Shown piece after piece: positions 12,951 through 28,250 of a stretch of 64,000 nt of DNA. How positions within the stretch are numbered: the stretch's first letter is position 1; every line of letters begins with the position of its first letter. The notes under the pieces are model-generated. The model worked only from the letters and a program-made list of their open reading frames with translations, was not told where the DNA came from and did not search any database. The DNA is taken from the NCBI RefSeq assembly GCF_020382885.2, contig NC_058510.1, forward strand, positions 8,986,862 to 9,050,861, in the 5' to 3' direction. Origin of the DNA: Scatophagus argus. Its lineage: Eukaryota > Chordata > Actinopteri > Scatophagidae. The position numbers and the translations under genes were made by a program.

Positions 12951-14782
12951 GGTGGCAGGGCAGCCCTGACCGCAGACTAAGCAGGAGAAAGCTTGCGGAC
13001 AGGTAGGCAGGCCCCACAGGACTGTGTTGTGGATGGCTGAGCTGAGGACACCAATCTGTAAGCCACACCCATAAATCTGGACAGGAGTGAGTCTTTTTTC
13101 CGTGATTCATGGGAGAGCTGTCAAACCTCATCCATGAGGTAGTTAATGTTCCTGTTTGCTTCCTGAGGCTGTAGGCTACACAGTCCTCACAGGCTATAGT
13201 TAAAGTTCATTTTGCCCAGGAGCTTTGACTGGGCTGATCGACATGACGTTGTGAGAATGTTGTCGCCATTTTGAGTAGTTCTTAAACTTAAAATACACAT
13301 CGGATGACTAAAATATCATTAATTACTATTAAAACCACAGTCTACAAAGTGTGTTGTAAAAAATGTAACTGGATGAAAAGTCTGTTTGCAACGGAACATC
13401 TGACGAAAAGGTGAGGAACTGTGTGGATTATTCAAACGCAGAGTATATGCATTCAGGTTTAATGGCAGATATTGTTTACAGGATAATAGTCTAACATTAG
13501 GTTATTTGATGTACACCATCTTATAAGAAAGAAAGCTGTTTTACCTCTGTTATAGCTCTCTCCCACAATGAACCAAGAACATTGATTCTTGACAAATCCT
13601 AAAATATATGTGTGATGTAAGGAGAGACACCAGGTTGTTTTTTATTGCCTCTGTACAGTGTATCAGCAAGCCACCACTGTCTCAGTCCAATTATTTTGGA
13701 GGAGCCTGTTCCATTTCTCACAACCTTCGATTTTATTCCTTAGAGATCCCTAATTAGTTGCCATATTTCCCAAGTCACCGTCCACAGAAGACGAGTTAAG
13801 CCTTGAAACGGAGTAATGGATGTGGAGGAACATTAAACCTCTCCAGCATCCACCTGACTGGCTGTGCTGAAAACACCAAGATGTGCAGTGTGTACAGGAT
13901 GTGGAGCACTCAGAGACAGAGTTGGAAGTAGTTTATCATGAAAACTGGATGATATGTCAGTTTTCTAAGTCAAAATCCACTCCTGGTGGAATGTGACCAG
14001 TTGGTGATCCAGTAAATGAATTCACTTTCTCAGGTGTATGAAGCTGTCTTTGTTGATGTTGCCATTTCACGTGTTTGCCTTTAGACTTCCCGTGGACAAT
14101 GTTGCTGTTCGGCAGTGAATGAGGCATGAATATGAAGTTGCTGCATCCTCGCCACTCCATTACCTGCTCTATGCGCTTGTCATTAAAGCCTCTTCCCCTG
14201 AGAGTGCAGTAACCACATGCACTATGGCTGCAGGGCTGTTGTATTTCATTACATTATGCTAATGGTAGACGCTCCTATTGTTCACCCTTCAATGTATATG
14301 TAACAAAATAGCCCTTTTAAATACTTAGAGGGTATAGAGCAGTGGACAGAGCATTTAAAAGCATATTATAAACAGTGTAAGCTATTAGACATATGTCAAA
14401 AAATCTGATTAATGGCTCAAATTTTAAACCCTGGGACTGGAATATTGAAAATATGGTGATTAGATGTGCTTTCTGTGCTGAATCATCACAAAGGTCTGTG
14501 TGATTTATTGATTGTAACGCATGTTGGTCAAGGTCTGAGTTCAAGGACCTTTGGTCTGGGGATGATTGTCATTGCATGGGTGACGAGTCTTACTTCAGAT
14601 GAAGAGATATCTTAATGCCACAGTATACAGTTATAAATTAGTCAGTCTCTACACATGATCCCTCATGGAAGGCTATAGTCTTCATGAGCTGTGAGCAGTT
14701 CAATGGGAGAGTGATTTTTCCCATCGATTTGTAGGTGAGTTTGAAACCCGAGGAGAGTTGCACAAAAAAATGAACCAAAAAA

Positions 14783-14785
<3 letters not shown>
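12951..14785. other. noncoding stretch, no gene seen
   Basis: AT-rich sequence with only short random ORFs on both strands. No exon, RNA gene or clear repeat was recognised. A FoxH1-type octamer TGTGGATT occurs at 13432-13439, isolated and at the frequency expected by chance. Confidence 0.5.

Positions 14786-14826
<41 letters not shown>
14786..14826. repeat. (CA)20 microsatellite
   Basis: Pure CA dinucleotide run of about 41 bp. A minus-strand ORF with alternating Cys-Val codons across it is an artefact. Confidence 0.95.
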
Positions 14827-14829
<3 letters not shown>

Positions 14830-17800
14830 CAGGTTTTTAACAATTGTTTTAGACAATAATCCATTTCAGACTGTGTGGTGACAGTTTGTGCAAGAACTTC
14901 TCTGTTTCAACAAGACAAAGTCATACACTGTGCATGTGTAAATACAGTACAAGTCTACACACAGGGATCTGGCAGATTGAGGAAGCATTATTCACTATGT
15001 GTGCAGGAAGAGCACATACTGTAGGGACTGAAGCCAGGAAACATACATTTTTAATTCAAGCCTTGGATTAAAAATACATGTTTAATGCTCTCCCGCAAAT
15101 CCTAGAAAGATAATATCCATCATTGTGATTCCACCTCCCTGCTGCAAAGAACTGTATGGATGATGAGCGCCCGTCACAGCACATTTCTCCTCACAACATA
15201 CTGCAGACAAACAACTGTTTGAAAATGACGGCTGTAACCAAAAGTTTAAGATATCTGGAGGGCAGGATGGAAACAAATCATGACACTTCTGAACCCCTCA
15301 CTATTCAAATGAAAGTGAATTAAGTTGAATGATGACGCCCCCATGTTGAGCTGTGTGCAGTCAGAGCTCTTCTGTTTCTCTCTCCTGCAGGCAGCTGACA
15401 GTTCATATAGATGCCTGCAGCTAGCAGGAATAATGGCAGACCAATTTCCTCCAGTATGGAAGCTTGGCTCTGAGCTAAACTGGAAATTAGCTGCAAATCG
15501 TTGGTGGTGGTGAAATTGTTTCAGTAAGGTGAGAGAACATTAAAGTAGAACAATAACCTCCCCTGATCAATAAATAATTCATATGGGTTGTTCATGCTGA
15601 ATGCAGTTTTAATATTTAAGGTTTATTTAAAGTTTGATTATTTTACATGAAGAGAAAGGGTCAATCCAGAGACCAATGACCAACCATGACTGTGCCTATT
15701 CTCAAACAGTACTTAAACTCTACTGTTTATAGTAAACACTAATAAACACTATAAGTGGCAATAATCAATATTTATATAAGAACAGAGTAGGTTATTATTA
15801 TATAAATGTGACAATATATAATTTATAATATAAACATCACCAGCTGGAGTCAGCTCAGTTGTCCTGGAGTGTGAAGGAGAACATACACACTTTATTAATA
15901 CAGCCAAAACACATACGAAATTGTGGGAATTTGTTTTTATAAACACCTAAAAATATCATTATTTCTACACGACATTGTGTATTTTATAAAAGCATACTGT
16001 TTATGTGCTGCATCAAATTTCTGACTGAATGACTGTGACTTTTAGTCCCTTCTTCTCTTCTCTGCTTCTGCTGAGTCATATACAACCGGTTTGGGAAAAA
16101 TGTCTGTAAATGAAACCAAATGTGTCAAAAACAGTTGTGATTTACCTTTAGACATAATATGGGTTCCCTCATTTTCCAAATGAAAAGAAAAAACAAAACT
16201 TGGTGTTGTTCTACAGAGCCCAGCAGGCTCTTTCTGCCTTCCCTCTCACTCAGATATGCAACAGTCCAGCATGCAGGTTATGGAGCAGTGTAACAAAGGT
16301 ACTTAATCAACTGGATAAAAAAATGAAGAGGAGTCATTACAGCAGAAACCTCTGTGGCTCTGCGATAAAGTCCAGAGAGAGGCTAACAGTGTGCAACTTG
16401 ACTTTAAATTACAGAGCAAAAAAAAAGTGTGAAAACCATTGACTTTTGAGCCTCAACTCATCAAAAGATTTTCACTCACTGCCAAATTACAATGCGAATT
16501 ATGACTCGTAACGATTCAAGCTTCAGACTGAGGAAATGGGAAACATAATAATCAGACTGCACATTTCCACTCAGATGTAAACGGCCTCGGCAGACAGTTG
16601 GATGGGTGATTTACTGAATGCGTTTTGCAATTCAAGATCTTTTTCCTAAAGCATGCGCGCTCTGAAATAGATATTGCATTGACTTTAGGAATGACACACA
16701 TGGAGTAGAGCTACATTTCCTGACAGTTTATAGGTGGAAACATTATAAGATACACGGATACACACATGTGCTTATATGTTCCTGATAAAGACCACACCAG
16801 TTTTTTCATCAGGGAGAACAGTCCAGTTGAGAGGCAATTCCGCTCAAAGATTACTACAGCTACAAGAAATGATTTATTATAAGACTTAGAGAGTGACTCT
16901 TCTGTGTATAGAATTTGTTTTATAGCTCACATATACAACGTGGGATGGGACGGATATCCCTCTGCTGCATATTGTTGTATTTGCAACCTCAGCTGCAGTG
17001 GATAATCTCGTTCCACAATATGTGCTGTGCAATGATGTCTGGGAGCAGGAATAAGAAAATGTATTCAGTTTGATTAGTCTTCAACCTCCATGTGTGTTTG
17101 GAAGATAGTGTAGTGTATATGTAGAGGTTCTGTTTCGGTCAGATAATCCAGAATTAATTCAAAATTAAAGGGCGCTTTCATGAAAGGATAGCTTCTGTCT
17201 GTCAGTACAAACAAACAGCATCTAAAATAAGTTTAACCCTTTTAATTGGTGTCCCAAGTTCAGTTTGCTTGCAGAGAATTGCAGGATTTTAGTGAACTGA
17301 GATGGACAAATACGGAGAAATTACATGAGAGGAGTTATTAAAGGCTCACTTAGCACTTTCATATCTTGCAAGTGCAACAAGCATAAGGCTTTACCGGAAA
17401 GTTTGTGGTTATGTTCACATAATGATAACTGAAGTTAGCCTACCGTGACTAACGTTGCCAGATGTAAATCCTTAATCGACTAAGCAGCACACATAGCAGA
17501 ACTCTAGCGCTTTATGGGCAAAACCGTCTCTCCTGTAAGAAAAACAAACGGGCATTAGAATTTTAATTCAGATATATAATCAATACCATATTTGCAACAA
17601 ATTAAACAGAATTTGGGCTTTGTTGTCAACAAGTAGGTGTAAATAATTAATTTAGCCATTTAACTCCATTCACTCCCATTCACTGAGGACTGCCTCACAA
17701 GTGCCCTCCAGGTGAAGCTGATTTGCAGCTAATTTCAACACAAGATGCACACAGTTGCGTCAATGTGGCCTCCTCTGTGATCGTTGAAATAACGTAATAA

Positions 17801-18670
17801 GTACTCTGTAAAATGTCACACAAACAGTAAGACAGTACGATAACATGACCTTCAAATGAAAATAACTGTTAAAATGCAATAAATTGAATATTGAAAGTAA
17901 CTTGCCCTTTTGCATTGATGAGATGCTGAAGGGCTTCGGTAGCTGACGACTTGGGACAAGAATGTGTTTCAAATCAATTCAGTACTTGAAGATTGTATGC
18001 TGTCAATGGATTTCGACCAAAGCAACATTTAAACTACTGTGGAGGCAGATACACATGACAGGGAATGTAGTGGTTAAACAAGAAGAAGAAGAAGAAAGGG
18101 GACAATTGGAAGAATCTGGATACACAGAGACTTAATGGTCAAACAGAGGGGGTTTTGTGCAATTCTGTTTGAGGAATCTAAGTTTTCTTCACATTCTCTT
18201 TGGCAGGTTTTAGCTCTCTTGTCTTGCTCCTGAATCCATCCGCGTTTAAATGGATCGCTACTGCCCTCTGGTGGACACACGTTGTACTGGGCCTCCAGAG
18301 CAGTGAAGAGCAGTGAAGTAGGAGATGGGGGAGTGGAGGGTGTTTTCCAGATGTTTGACTGAATAATTCAGAGCCTGGCGTTCAGAACTTCTTTCCCTCT
18401 AGCCATGTCATCCAATTTAAGAGGCACTGACATCCAGCCAGGCAGTGGAAAATCAAGACTTTGCCTGACGATATTATTACGATACTATTTTGTATTTTAA
18501 ACGGTTTATGAATGATTTTCACTGGGTGTAAGCGGGGGAAGGGAAAAAAAATAGGACATGTCATCATTTTTCACTAGAAAATAGCTCCAATATTAGAAAT
18601 TTTATTAATGATACAGCAGCAGCTTATCTCCAAAATAGTGAGATGACTAATCGATAACATCTAAATATAA
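14827..18670. other. noncoding 5' flank of rgs20
   Basis: No gene recognised. A GAA-rich run lies at 18081-18096. A sequence matching the 15-base CTCF core (minus orientation) lies at 18260-18274. Alternative upstream exons of rgs20, known in mammals for the long retinal isoform, could lie here but show no distinctive coding signature to me. Confidence 0.45.
18260..18274 (-). promoter_or_regulatory. candidate CTCF site upstream of rgs20
   Basis: ACTGCCCTCTGGTGG is the reverse complement of a 15-base word that fits every position of the degenerate CTCF core CCASYAGRKGGCRSY. It lies about 1.7 kb upstream of the rgs20 coding start. Binding is inferred from motif only. Confidence 0.5.
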
Positions 18671-18689
18671 TATGAGTGCCGTGCAATCC

Positions 18690-18900
18690 TCTGACAGCCT
18701 CAGTGTGCGCTGGAGAAGCCGTTGCTGTAACGCACCGCGCACACTGTGTTCTGGCCGTCAGTGCACGCACGCAGAAACATCTTTTCACACTTGCAGGAAA
18801 CGCATGCGCGTAGAGGAAACCAACTGGTTTGTGTCAAGTCGAGGCAGACGGATGTGATCGAGCCAAAAATCACCTGTATTCTGGCATTCATGGTGACACA
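18690..18900 (+). promoter_or_regulatory. candidate rgs20 promoter / 5' exon
   Basis: This short stretch is richer in CpG than its surroundings and contains CGCATGCGCG at 18801-18810, close to the NRF1 palindrome. It ends at 18900 just before a good donor, GTGAGT (18901). A noncoding first exon spliced from 18900 to the acceptor at 19947 would fit, because rgs20 has a strong acceptor three bases before its ATG and therefore needs an upstream exon. An ATG at 18890 would be out of frame with rgs20. No transcript evidence; the exon may lie elsewhere. Confidence 0.3.
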
Positions 18901-19306
18901 GTGAGTACATATTTATATTTGACTTTTGGACAGTGTAGGCCTCTTACAAATCTGTATACCCCCTTGTGATTGTGCATCTTTTATTTTAAAAAAAATCTTG
19001 GAAAATAAGGCGGATGGATTTCAGGTTCCAGTGAAGATGGAGCGTCTTAATGTGGATATTCCAACAAGCAGAAATAGTATGATTCATGCTCAGTTCGTGC
19101 ACATTTTGATCTTAACCAGAATGATATTATCGCTGACAAAACACATGTAAATATGTGCAGATGTGCTGCTTTCTTTCCCCCTTGAAAGAAAGATAGAATC
19201 CTCTGACTGTAAATTATCAGCTCATCTGATCAAATCATTTCATCATGTTTCTATAAATGGCTGCTGTGCTGCTGGCTCCAGGGTGCTTGTCTTGAACCCA
19301 CCATCA

Positions 19307-19353
19307 CATGTGTGTGCGTGCGTGCGTGCGTGTGCGTGTGTGTGTGTGTGTGT
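19307..19353. repeat. (GT)n microsatellite with GC interruptions
   Basis: TGTG/CGTG alternating repeat, starting as GTGCGTGCGTGCG and finishing as pure GT. It sits about 0.6 kb upstream of the first recognised rgs20 coding exon. Confidence 0.9.
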
Positions 19354-19950
19354 ATCCTCCCGTGAATGCGACTGATGGATGCTGATTGCTGCGGTCCGAC
19401 AGTGACGCCTTGTCGCTATCATTACTGCTCATCCCTCACAGAAAGACGGAGAGGGAGGATGAGAGAGGAGGGCGGATGTTGCTCATCACAATTTGGTTTT
19501 GTTGCATTTAGCATGATCCAACAAAACGATAGGACATCTGCCACTGGCTTCTCGGGCTGTTTGAATGGCGAGACCTGAAACTAAACGAAATAAAGGAAGA
19601 AATGTCAATTATTGAGGTCGCATCGCACAAAAGTTGACCCCACGCGTGATGATGGCGAAGTGGTCGTGCATTCCGCAAAACCACAGATATTGTACTTTCA
19701 ATATGGAGATGATCGATAACCTATAGGATTCCAGGGTTGTGATTGACTGCTTTATGGATCAGGTTTAATTCATTCTCTGCTTCCAGGCCTTCTTGGATCT
19801 GCACTCCGTCTGTCAGATCTTTATAATCTCTTGTGATTTCTTGGATCTTGTGATGATGACGATGGGGACGATGACGATGATAATCTTGTAGAAACCAAAC
19901 CACCACCAGCCAGCTCTCACTGTCGTCTCCCCGTCTTCTCCCCGCAGTCC

Positions 19951-22900
19951 ATGGGCTCAGAGCGGGTGGAGATGCGTAAGAGACAGATGCAGGTTCATCA
20001 GGAAGCAGCTGCCAGTGTCCTCCAAGCGCGCCACAGAATGGGAAACACCCCCACCAACGCCTCAAACGCCTGCTGCTTCTGCTGGTGCTGCTGCTGTAGC
20101 TGCTCCTGGTAATAACACTCCACTGCCTCTCACACAGCAGGGCTCCACACAGAAGACCCGTGGTCCCAAAGCATAAGAGAGAGCTCTCATTTCTACTTTG
20201 CCTTCTAGATATCTGTTTCACTACTGAATACATCCTTGAAATGACGGTTTTTGGGTGCCACTTTGCTGTCGAATCCATCAGGCTATGCACAACTGCTTAT
20301 TCTTCATTTCCTGCCATCAGTAAACGTAGCTGTATTACCTTTTAGGAAAGCACAATGCAAGTGCCTCTTATTCTGACTTAAATCACATTACGTGGCTGCT
20401 GTGCCATGTTTCTGAGCCCTGTTTCAGAAGCACACTGGTGGGAAATAAGCAACAAAAGGCGTTAAGTAAGGCCTAAAGAAGAGCTGAAACAATTGGTCCA
20501 TTAATCGGTTAAACAGCAAAAGGAAAAAGAAACAGTTCGACTGCTTTTTAAGGCAAGAAATTTCATAAAATATAAGTGATTATCGGATCAAATGTCAAGT
20601 TCGGTCAAACAAAGGAGTGAATCTGTCAGCTTGAACTTTGTGCATTTTTTTAGACTGAATCAGGAAAGGAATCAGTGATTAACTCATAATGAAAATAATT
20701 TCTACTTGCAGTCCTAATTTACTTATATGCGTCATATATATGCGCCTGTGAATGCAACATGTTTGTGAATGCAGTGCAGCAGGTGTTGAGTCTTTTATTC
20801 ATGTTTTGGATTATGCTGGCACACAGTAAGATTTTGAAAGATGGGCTTGTGGATGAAATAATTTCTTTTTTTAATCACATGAGTTAACACGACATTTATC
20901 AGAAAGTTAGAGGATTTCCTGGCAGAGATTTTGTTTTATGGTACACAGATGTATATTTTCTTTTCTTTTCTCTCTCTTTTTTTGTAAAGCCAATGGAAAA
21001 ATCACACATTATGTACTTGTGATACACTAAGTGTTTTGTGACACAGCAACAAACTGCATAATTTTAAAACATGAAGATATCCCTCTTGAACTTGTTTGAT
21101 AGCAGCAGCTCAATAGTGGATACTACTTAATTTTTGCCTCCATCCTTCCAAACATTCAACAACACCAGAGCTCATGCCATCATCCCAGACAAACAGAAAC
21201 CCAGTGGTCCTGTGATCCACACCGGATCTCACTGGATGGAGGCCTCGGGGGTTTCGAGCTGTTTTGGACTCATCAACTATTTACTTCTGCTTCTGAGACC
21301 CGCCGACTTGTGTGCAGAGCATGGTCATGTTAATTCACTCCACTGGGGATGAGTAATATGATTTGTCTCTACATCAATAATTGTTGCACAGCTACAACAG
21401 CCACATTCCCAGATGGGATGGCTCTCACCTGAACCAATTAGTCCACAGCCAGCTGCTACATCATGTGCTGGGGACATTTTTAATTACGCACAGGAGATCC
21501 CACAGGATGATGTGGACAGTTGACACACTTTACTATTTACGCAAACGTCCCCAACGTTCCCAGCAGAACATCCTGAATCTAGTGTGGTGTTCTGTTATTT
21601 CAAATGAGGAACAAACAACATGCAGTTCCTCCATGATATGGCATAATAAGCTTATAGAAAGTCAACTCATGATTGTTTGGCATAGTTGAGGTTATGTGAC
21701 AAAAACACTTTTTGTGGTTTGGGCTACTCTAATTTCTGCCAGTTCAAGGAACAGTTTGACATTTTGGAAAGTTCCTGGTCTAAAACAGGTAATTGGCAAC
21801 CAGGAAGCACCCGGGCAAGAAAAAAAGTCACATTTCCTCAGTAAAGCCATAAAGGTTTTTGCTCATTTTTACTCTTCGGTCTTTGTATGGGTTAAACAAA
21901 CAAGATATTATATGTGGATTGCTGAGCTTTAGAGGTGCTGGTAGGCATAATTTATTATGTTTGGACACAGGCAATCGAGCTGCCTCCCCTTTCCGGTCCT
22001 TGTGCTAGACTAAGTTCACAATCTGTTGACTTTAGTGGCATCGAGCTTCTTATTTCACTTCGAGCAAGGATGCAAATAAGCACATTTCCCCAAATGCCAA
22101 ACTGTTCCTTTACGGAGAATCTTACAGCTGTATTTTGCAATGATTTCTTAAGACAATAGTATGAAGTGAAATATTGCGTCTACTGTTCAAGGATGCCCTT
22201 TTAACCTGACGATGACCCTGCGAGCAAAGTCAGTCATAGAACCCCTGACCTCAACCCCATCCGACATTTTTTTTTAGATGAACTGTGGTTCATTGTTCAA
22301 CTGTGGTTTTGACATTTTTTTTTAGCAATTTTAGAACGAAATTGAGTGAAACCTGTTGGTTTAATGTCCAGTTGTCCGCATACTTTTGCTCATGTAGTTT
22401 ATTATATTGCAGGTACTGTACTGCTGTTTGGGAAGTGTGATTTCATATTCCAACCCGCTACATTATTTTTAGTAAGGAGGGCCGAGTTATTTTAAATGCT
22501 CGGCTCCAGTATGCTATTTGCAAATCAAAACTGGATGACAAGCTATTTATGGAAAAACCAGTTTCATTGTTTTTCTTCTTACAGTTTGACTGTTAGGAGT
22601 GAGGATGAGGCAATTCAGAGGACCACATTTGAGCACAGGACAGAGGGAACCACTAACTGCGAAGAAAGGTAATGGCTACTTACCATGACCCCTCCACAAA
22701 ACGTTTCTACTACCACCTTACATATGCCATTACTAAGAGAACGAAACAACTATAAGCCAGTAAATCTGTTCTTTTATTTTTAAGTCCGAAGCCTACTCTG
22801 GAAGACGCTCGCTCCTGGTCAATATCGTTTGAAAAGGTGATGAAAAGTGCAGTGGGTCGCAGCTGCTTCAGGCAGTTCCTGCGCACAGAGTTCAGCGAGG

Positions 22901-24082
22901 AGAACATGATGTTCTGGCTCGCCTGCGAGGAGCTCAAAAAGGAGACCAACAAGACTGTGGTGGAGGAGAAAGTCCGGCAAATATACGAGGACTTCATCTC
23001 AATCCTTTCCCCTAAAGAGGTGAGCGCCACAATGACTGTAGTGCTGGAATTAGGAAGAGGAAATTATTTTTCAGTTGATCAGCAGAAAATTAATTACAAA
23101 AGTGATGGCATGATTTAATTATAATAATGTAACTGCTTAAGTCATTTATAAAGTAAAAAAAAAAAAAAAGAAAGTCATTTTCTGGTTTTAGTTCTAAAGG
23201 AGGAGGTGAAAAGGTGAAATTTATTCCCATACCTGGAACTAACTTTCCCTAAAACCACAACTTGATGTTTCTTACTTTTTCTTTCTGTACTAATTACACA
23301 GACAAGACAAAGTGTGGTAATAAGTGAGATTAAGAGGTGCTAGAACATTGGAGTATTTTAGAACTTTGGCTAGAACCTGGCTAGCAGTTGCTAACCTAAG
23401 CTAACAGTGTGCTACTGGCTTTAGCTTCACATATACAAGAATGCTACGGATACACAGCTGTATACGATAGCTTTAACACATCCTCACAATGGCAGGGACC
23501 TATGTTGAGTATCAAAATAATTAGATACAACTTGTTATTGATGCAACATGTTAATACAGGTGATTTTTCCAACAAAACGCATATTGTGTTCAAAAATTGA
23601 TTTTGCTGCTTCAAGCTAATGTGCACCTCCTTAAATTTGAAAAGCATGTTAAGCCAAACTCTGCATCCAAAAATAGCCAAGACTCGGGTATGTTTCATTT
23701 GGGGCCTGGTACAATCCCTCACTGGCAGAAGAGCCCAGAAAGTCATTGCTGTCCATGTTAGCTTAAAGTCACTGTTGCAGTAGGGAGGAGGGCAAAAATT
23801 GGATATGTTGGCCTACACACCCTTCAATTTCTGATTTTCTTCCACTGATCATTTTGTATTTATTTTCCTTGTACATCATTAATTACTTTCCAGGTGAGCT
23901 TGGATTCACATGTGCGAGACGTGATCAACCGCAACATGCTGGAGCCGACCTCACACACGTTCGAGGAGGCTCAGCAGCAGATCTACACGCTGATGCAGAG
24001 AGACTCGTACCCCCGCTTCATAAACTCAGCTACGTATACAGATCTGCTGAAGAGCCTGGAGGAGCCTCCCCCTGAGCCATAG
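19951..24082 (+). CDS. rgs20: regulator of G-protein signaling 20 (RGSZ1)
   Basis: GTPase-activating protein for Gi/Gz-class G-alpha subunits, acting at membranes. Four coding exons: 19951-20108, 22585-22668, 22785-23019 and 23894-24082, all with GT-AG borders and matching phases, giving 221 residues. The N-terminus MGSERVEMRKRQM is nearly identical to mammalian RGS20. Residues 41-53 form the palmitoylated cysteine string CCFCWCCCCSCSC that defines the RGSZ subfamily, split by intron 1 and followed by LTVR. The RGS box covers about 95-212, with the conserved EFSEEN, FWLACEELKKE, ISILSPKE and RDVINRN blocks that contact G-alpha. The tail EEPPPEP differs from the mammalian end. A pyrimidine tract and CAG at 19947 directly precede the ATG, so an upstream exon, possibly coding as in human isoforms, is missing from this model. 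RGS17 and RGS19 are less likely because the N-terminus and synteny fit RGS20. Confidence 0.95.
20476..20560. mobile_element. fragment of teleost repeat in rgs20 intron 1
   Basis: GAGCTGAAACAATTGGTCC followed by ATTAATCGGTTAAACAG resembles one end of the widespread teleost repeat whose fuller copy lies at 33342-33790. Short and diverged; edges approximate. Confidence 0.45.
21746..22110. mobile_element. foldback MITE-like element in rgs20 intron 1
   Basis: About 365 bp bounded by inverted terminal sequences. The left end AAGGAACAGTTTGACATTTT (21746 on) is mirrored by TTTCCCCAAATGCCAAACTG continuing to TTCCTT at 22110. The interior includes GAGCTTTAGAGGTGCTGGTAGG, typical of a repeat family common in percomorph genomes. 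There is no coding capacity, and the short ORFs across it are spurious. Related diverged copies occur at 23338, 47935, 50550, 51535 and 54420. Confidence 0.7.
22235..22402. mobile_element. remnant of a Tc1/mariner-like DNA transposon
   Basis: GAACCCCTGACCTCAACCCC, followed by a T-run and GATGAACTGTGG, resembles the stretch coding for the conserved L-N-P-I-E region of Tc1-like transposases. GTCCGCATACTTTTGCTCAT near the end resembles the terminal region of such elements. Most of the element is gone and what remains is not translatable. Confidence 0.45.
23338..23455. mobile_element. partial copy of the foldback repeat family, rgs20 intron 3
   Basis: Contains GGCTAGCAGTTGCTAACCTAAGCTAAC and TGGCTTTAGCTTCACATAT-like words shared, with changes, with the elements at 47935 and 54420. 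Only one part of the element is visible. Confidence 0.4.
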
Positions 24083-24793
24083 ACTCTCCACTGCCACACA
24101 CTTAGCTTTTCAAAATGGCGCATGCGTCCCACCCGAAGGAGTTTCGTGTTCCTGCAGGAGCCCTGCTATTTAGAGAAAGACAGACAGGAAAATGAAGATG
24201 ACTTAAAACCGGTCTTTATCCAGCTGTAACTGCTGTTTATTTTCCCATGATTAGTTTACCAAAATACTTGGAGCAAACAAGAACAAATGCTAGATCCAGC
24301 ATCAGTTACTTGTTCAAAAACATATCTATATTTTTATATATTCCCTAGCGCTTGACATTGCACTTTTCTACCTTGTTTAATGAGGAAAAGCATGTATCTG
24401 TGAGCACTGCATTTGTATTTAGGTATATTGTGAGCCTTAATGCATATCCAGTTCTTGTAGAAACAAGTAGGTTTTATTTAACAGTAACTTAAGAAGAAGG
24501 AAAGTGCCTTGGAATAAGATCTTCTACACTAGCACCTTTGGTCTAACATGAATGGTGCGACAATGACTTCATATGTTGGTGCTTTCAGCTCTTCTCAAAG
24601 ATAAAGTTTTTACAACTCAGTGAGCTGAAATAGATCTTGTCTGTGTGTTTCAATACTGTGATATTAGTCATATTATGTTCGATTTAAACAAAACAGGGAA
24701 AATGAAACTGATTACACGACCATGACCACTGATACATTTGTGTATTGAAAAAAGGAATTTGTGTGAAATAGCTATTTGAATTCTCACAAATTA

Positions 24794-24799
24794 AATAAA
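24794..24799 (+). terminator. poly(A) signal of rgs20
   Basis: AATAAA about 710 bases after the rgs20 stop codon, the first clear canonical signal in the 3' region. It implies a 3' UTR of roughly 0.73 kb. Confidence 0.6.
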
Positions 24800-25298
24800 G
24801 CACAATCATATGTTGTTTCTTCTGCTGTGCGTCATCACCACTCACAGAATACTGCCTCATAAGGTACTATGAATTATTAGAAATACTTCACATGTGAGTT
24901 GCATATTAAGCTGCTTCAATATTACATTTTTAGGATAGAAATGTTTGCATATGTGCTTTGTTCCAAAATTGTTATTATTTGCAGTACATTTAATTGCTGA
25001 CTATTTTTCAATTTGTTTTTAGTCCACAAGATGTCAAAAATACTGAAAATGTCCATCACGTTAAGAAAGCACCATTTTTTTTTAACCTTGACTGTTTTGT
25101 CCAACAACAAATCTAAATTCTAAAAATAAAGATTTTCATCCACTTAAAACAGTTTAAACAATCAATAAACACTAAGCAACAACAAATGTTGTTGCTTGAT
25201 AAAATGCCTTAATTCATTTATCGACTAGTAAACTTTTTCAAGCGCTAATACAAATAGGCTGCATTATTAAGGAAAAAAAAACATTTAACAACAGGCCA
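24800..25298. other. spacer between convergent rgs20 and lypla1 3' ends; hairpin
   Basis: About 500 bp separates the two convergent poly(A) signals. TCEA1, which occupies this place in human, is absent: no ORF or exon resembling TFIIS is visible. A perfect inverted repeat with 11-base arms (AAGCAACAACA / TGTTGTTGCTT, 2-base loop) lies at 25174-25197. Confidence 0.7.
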
Positions 25299-25304
25299 TT
25301 TATT
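25299..25304 (-). terminator. poly(A) signal of lypla1
   Basis: TTTATT on the plus strand reads AATAAA on the minus strand, about 340 bases after the lypla1 stop. Confidence 0.55.
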
Positions 25305-25640
25305 GTGAGATAGTAGGCATTAAAACATTAAGTATAGCCCTAGTTATTCCAACACATATGTCTCCTACAGGAAATCGCTTGTCTCAACAGCAAACAGCTT
25401 AACAATCAAGCAACTAATGTTACTCTACTGTAACACTGAGGACTGTGTGTGGCTTCAGGTCAGGATGCAGCATTGTTACATTCATGCCTCTCCCAGGCTA
25501 AAATGGAGCCCCAGTCCTGTCTGGCTCTGTGAGTAGCAGCGTGGTTTTACTGTCAAGTAAGTCCGTGTGGTTCCTGGAGTCCCCAGAGTCTCAAAAGATT
25601 CTGATGGTGCTGTGCAGTTGTGCGTCTACTCCCGAGTTCA

Positions 25641-28250
<2,610 letters not shown>

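Noticed and set aside
19721-20290. 189-codon minus-strand ORF antisense to the rgs20 first coding exon
   Set aside because: The plus strand carries the unmistakable RGSZ cysteine string with good splice borders; the antisense reading resembles no known protein and is a GC/codon shadow.
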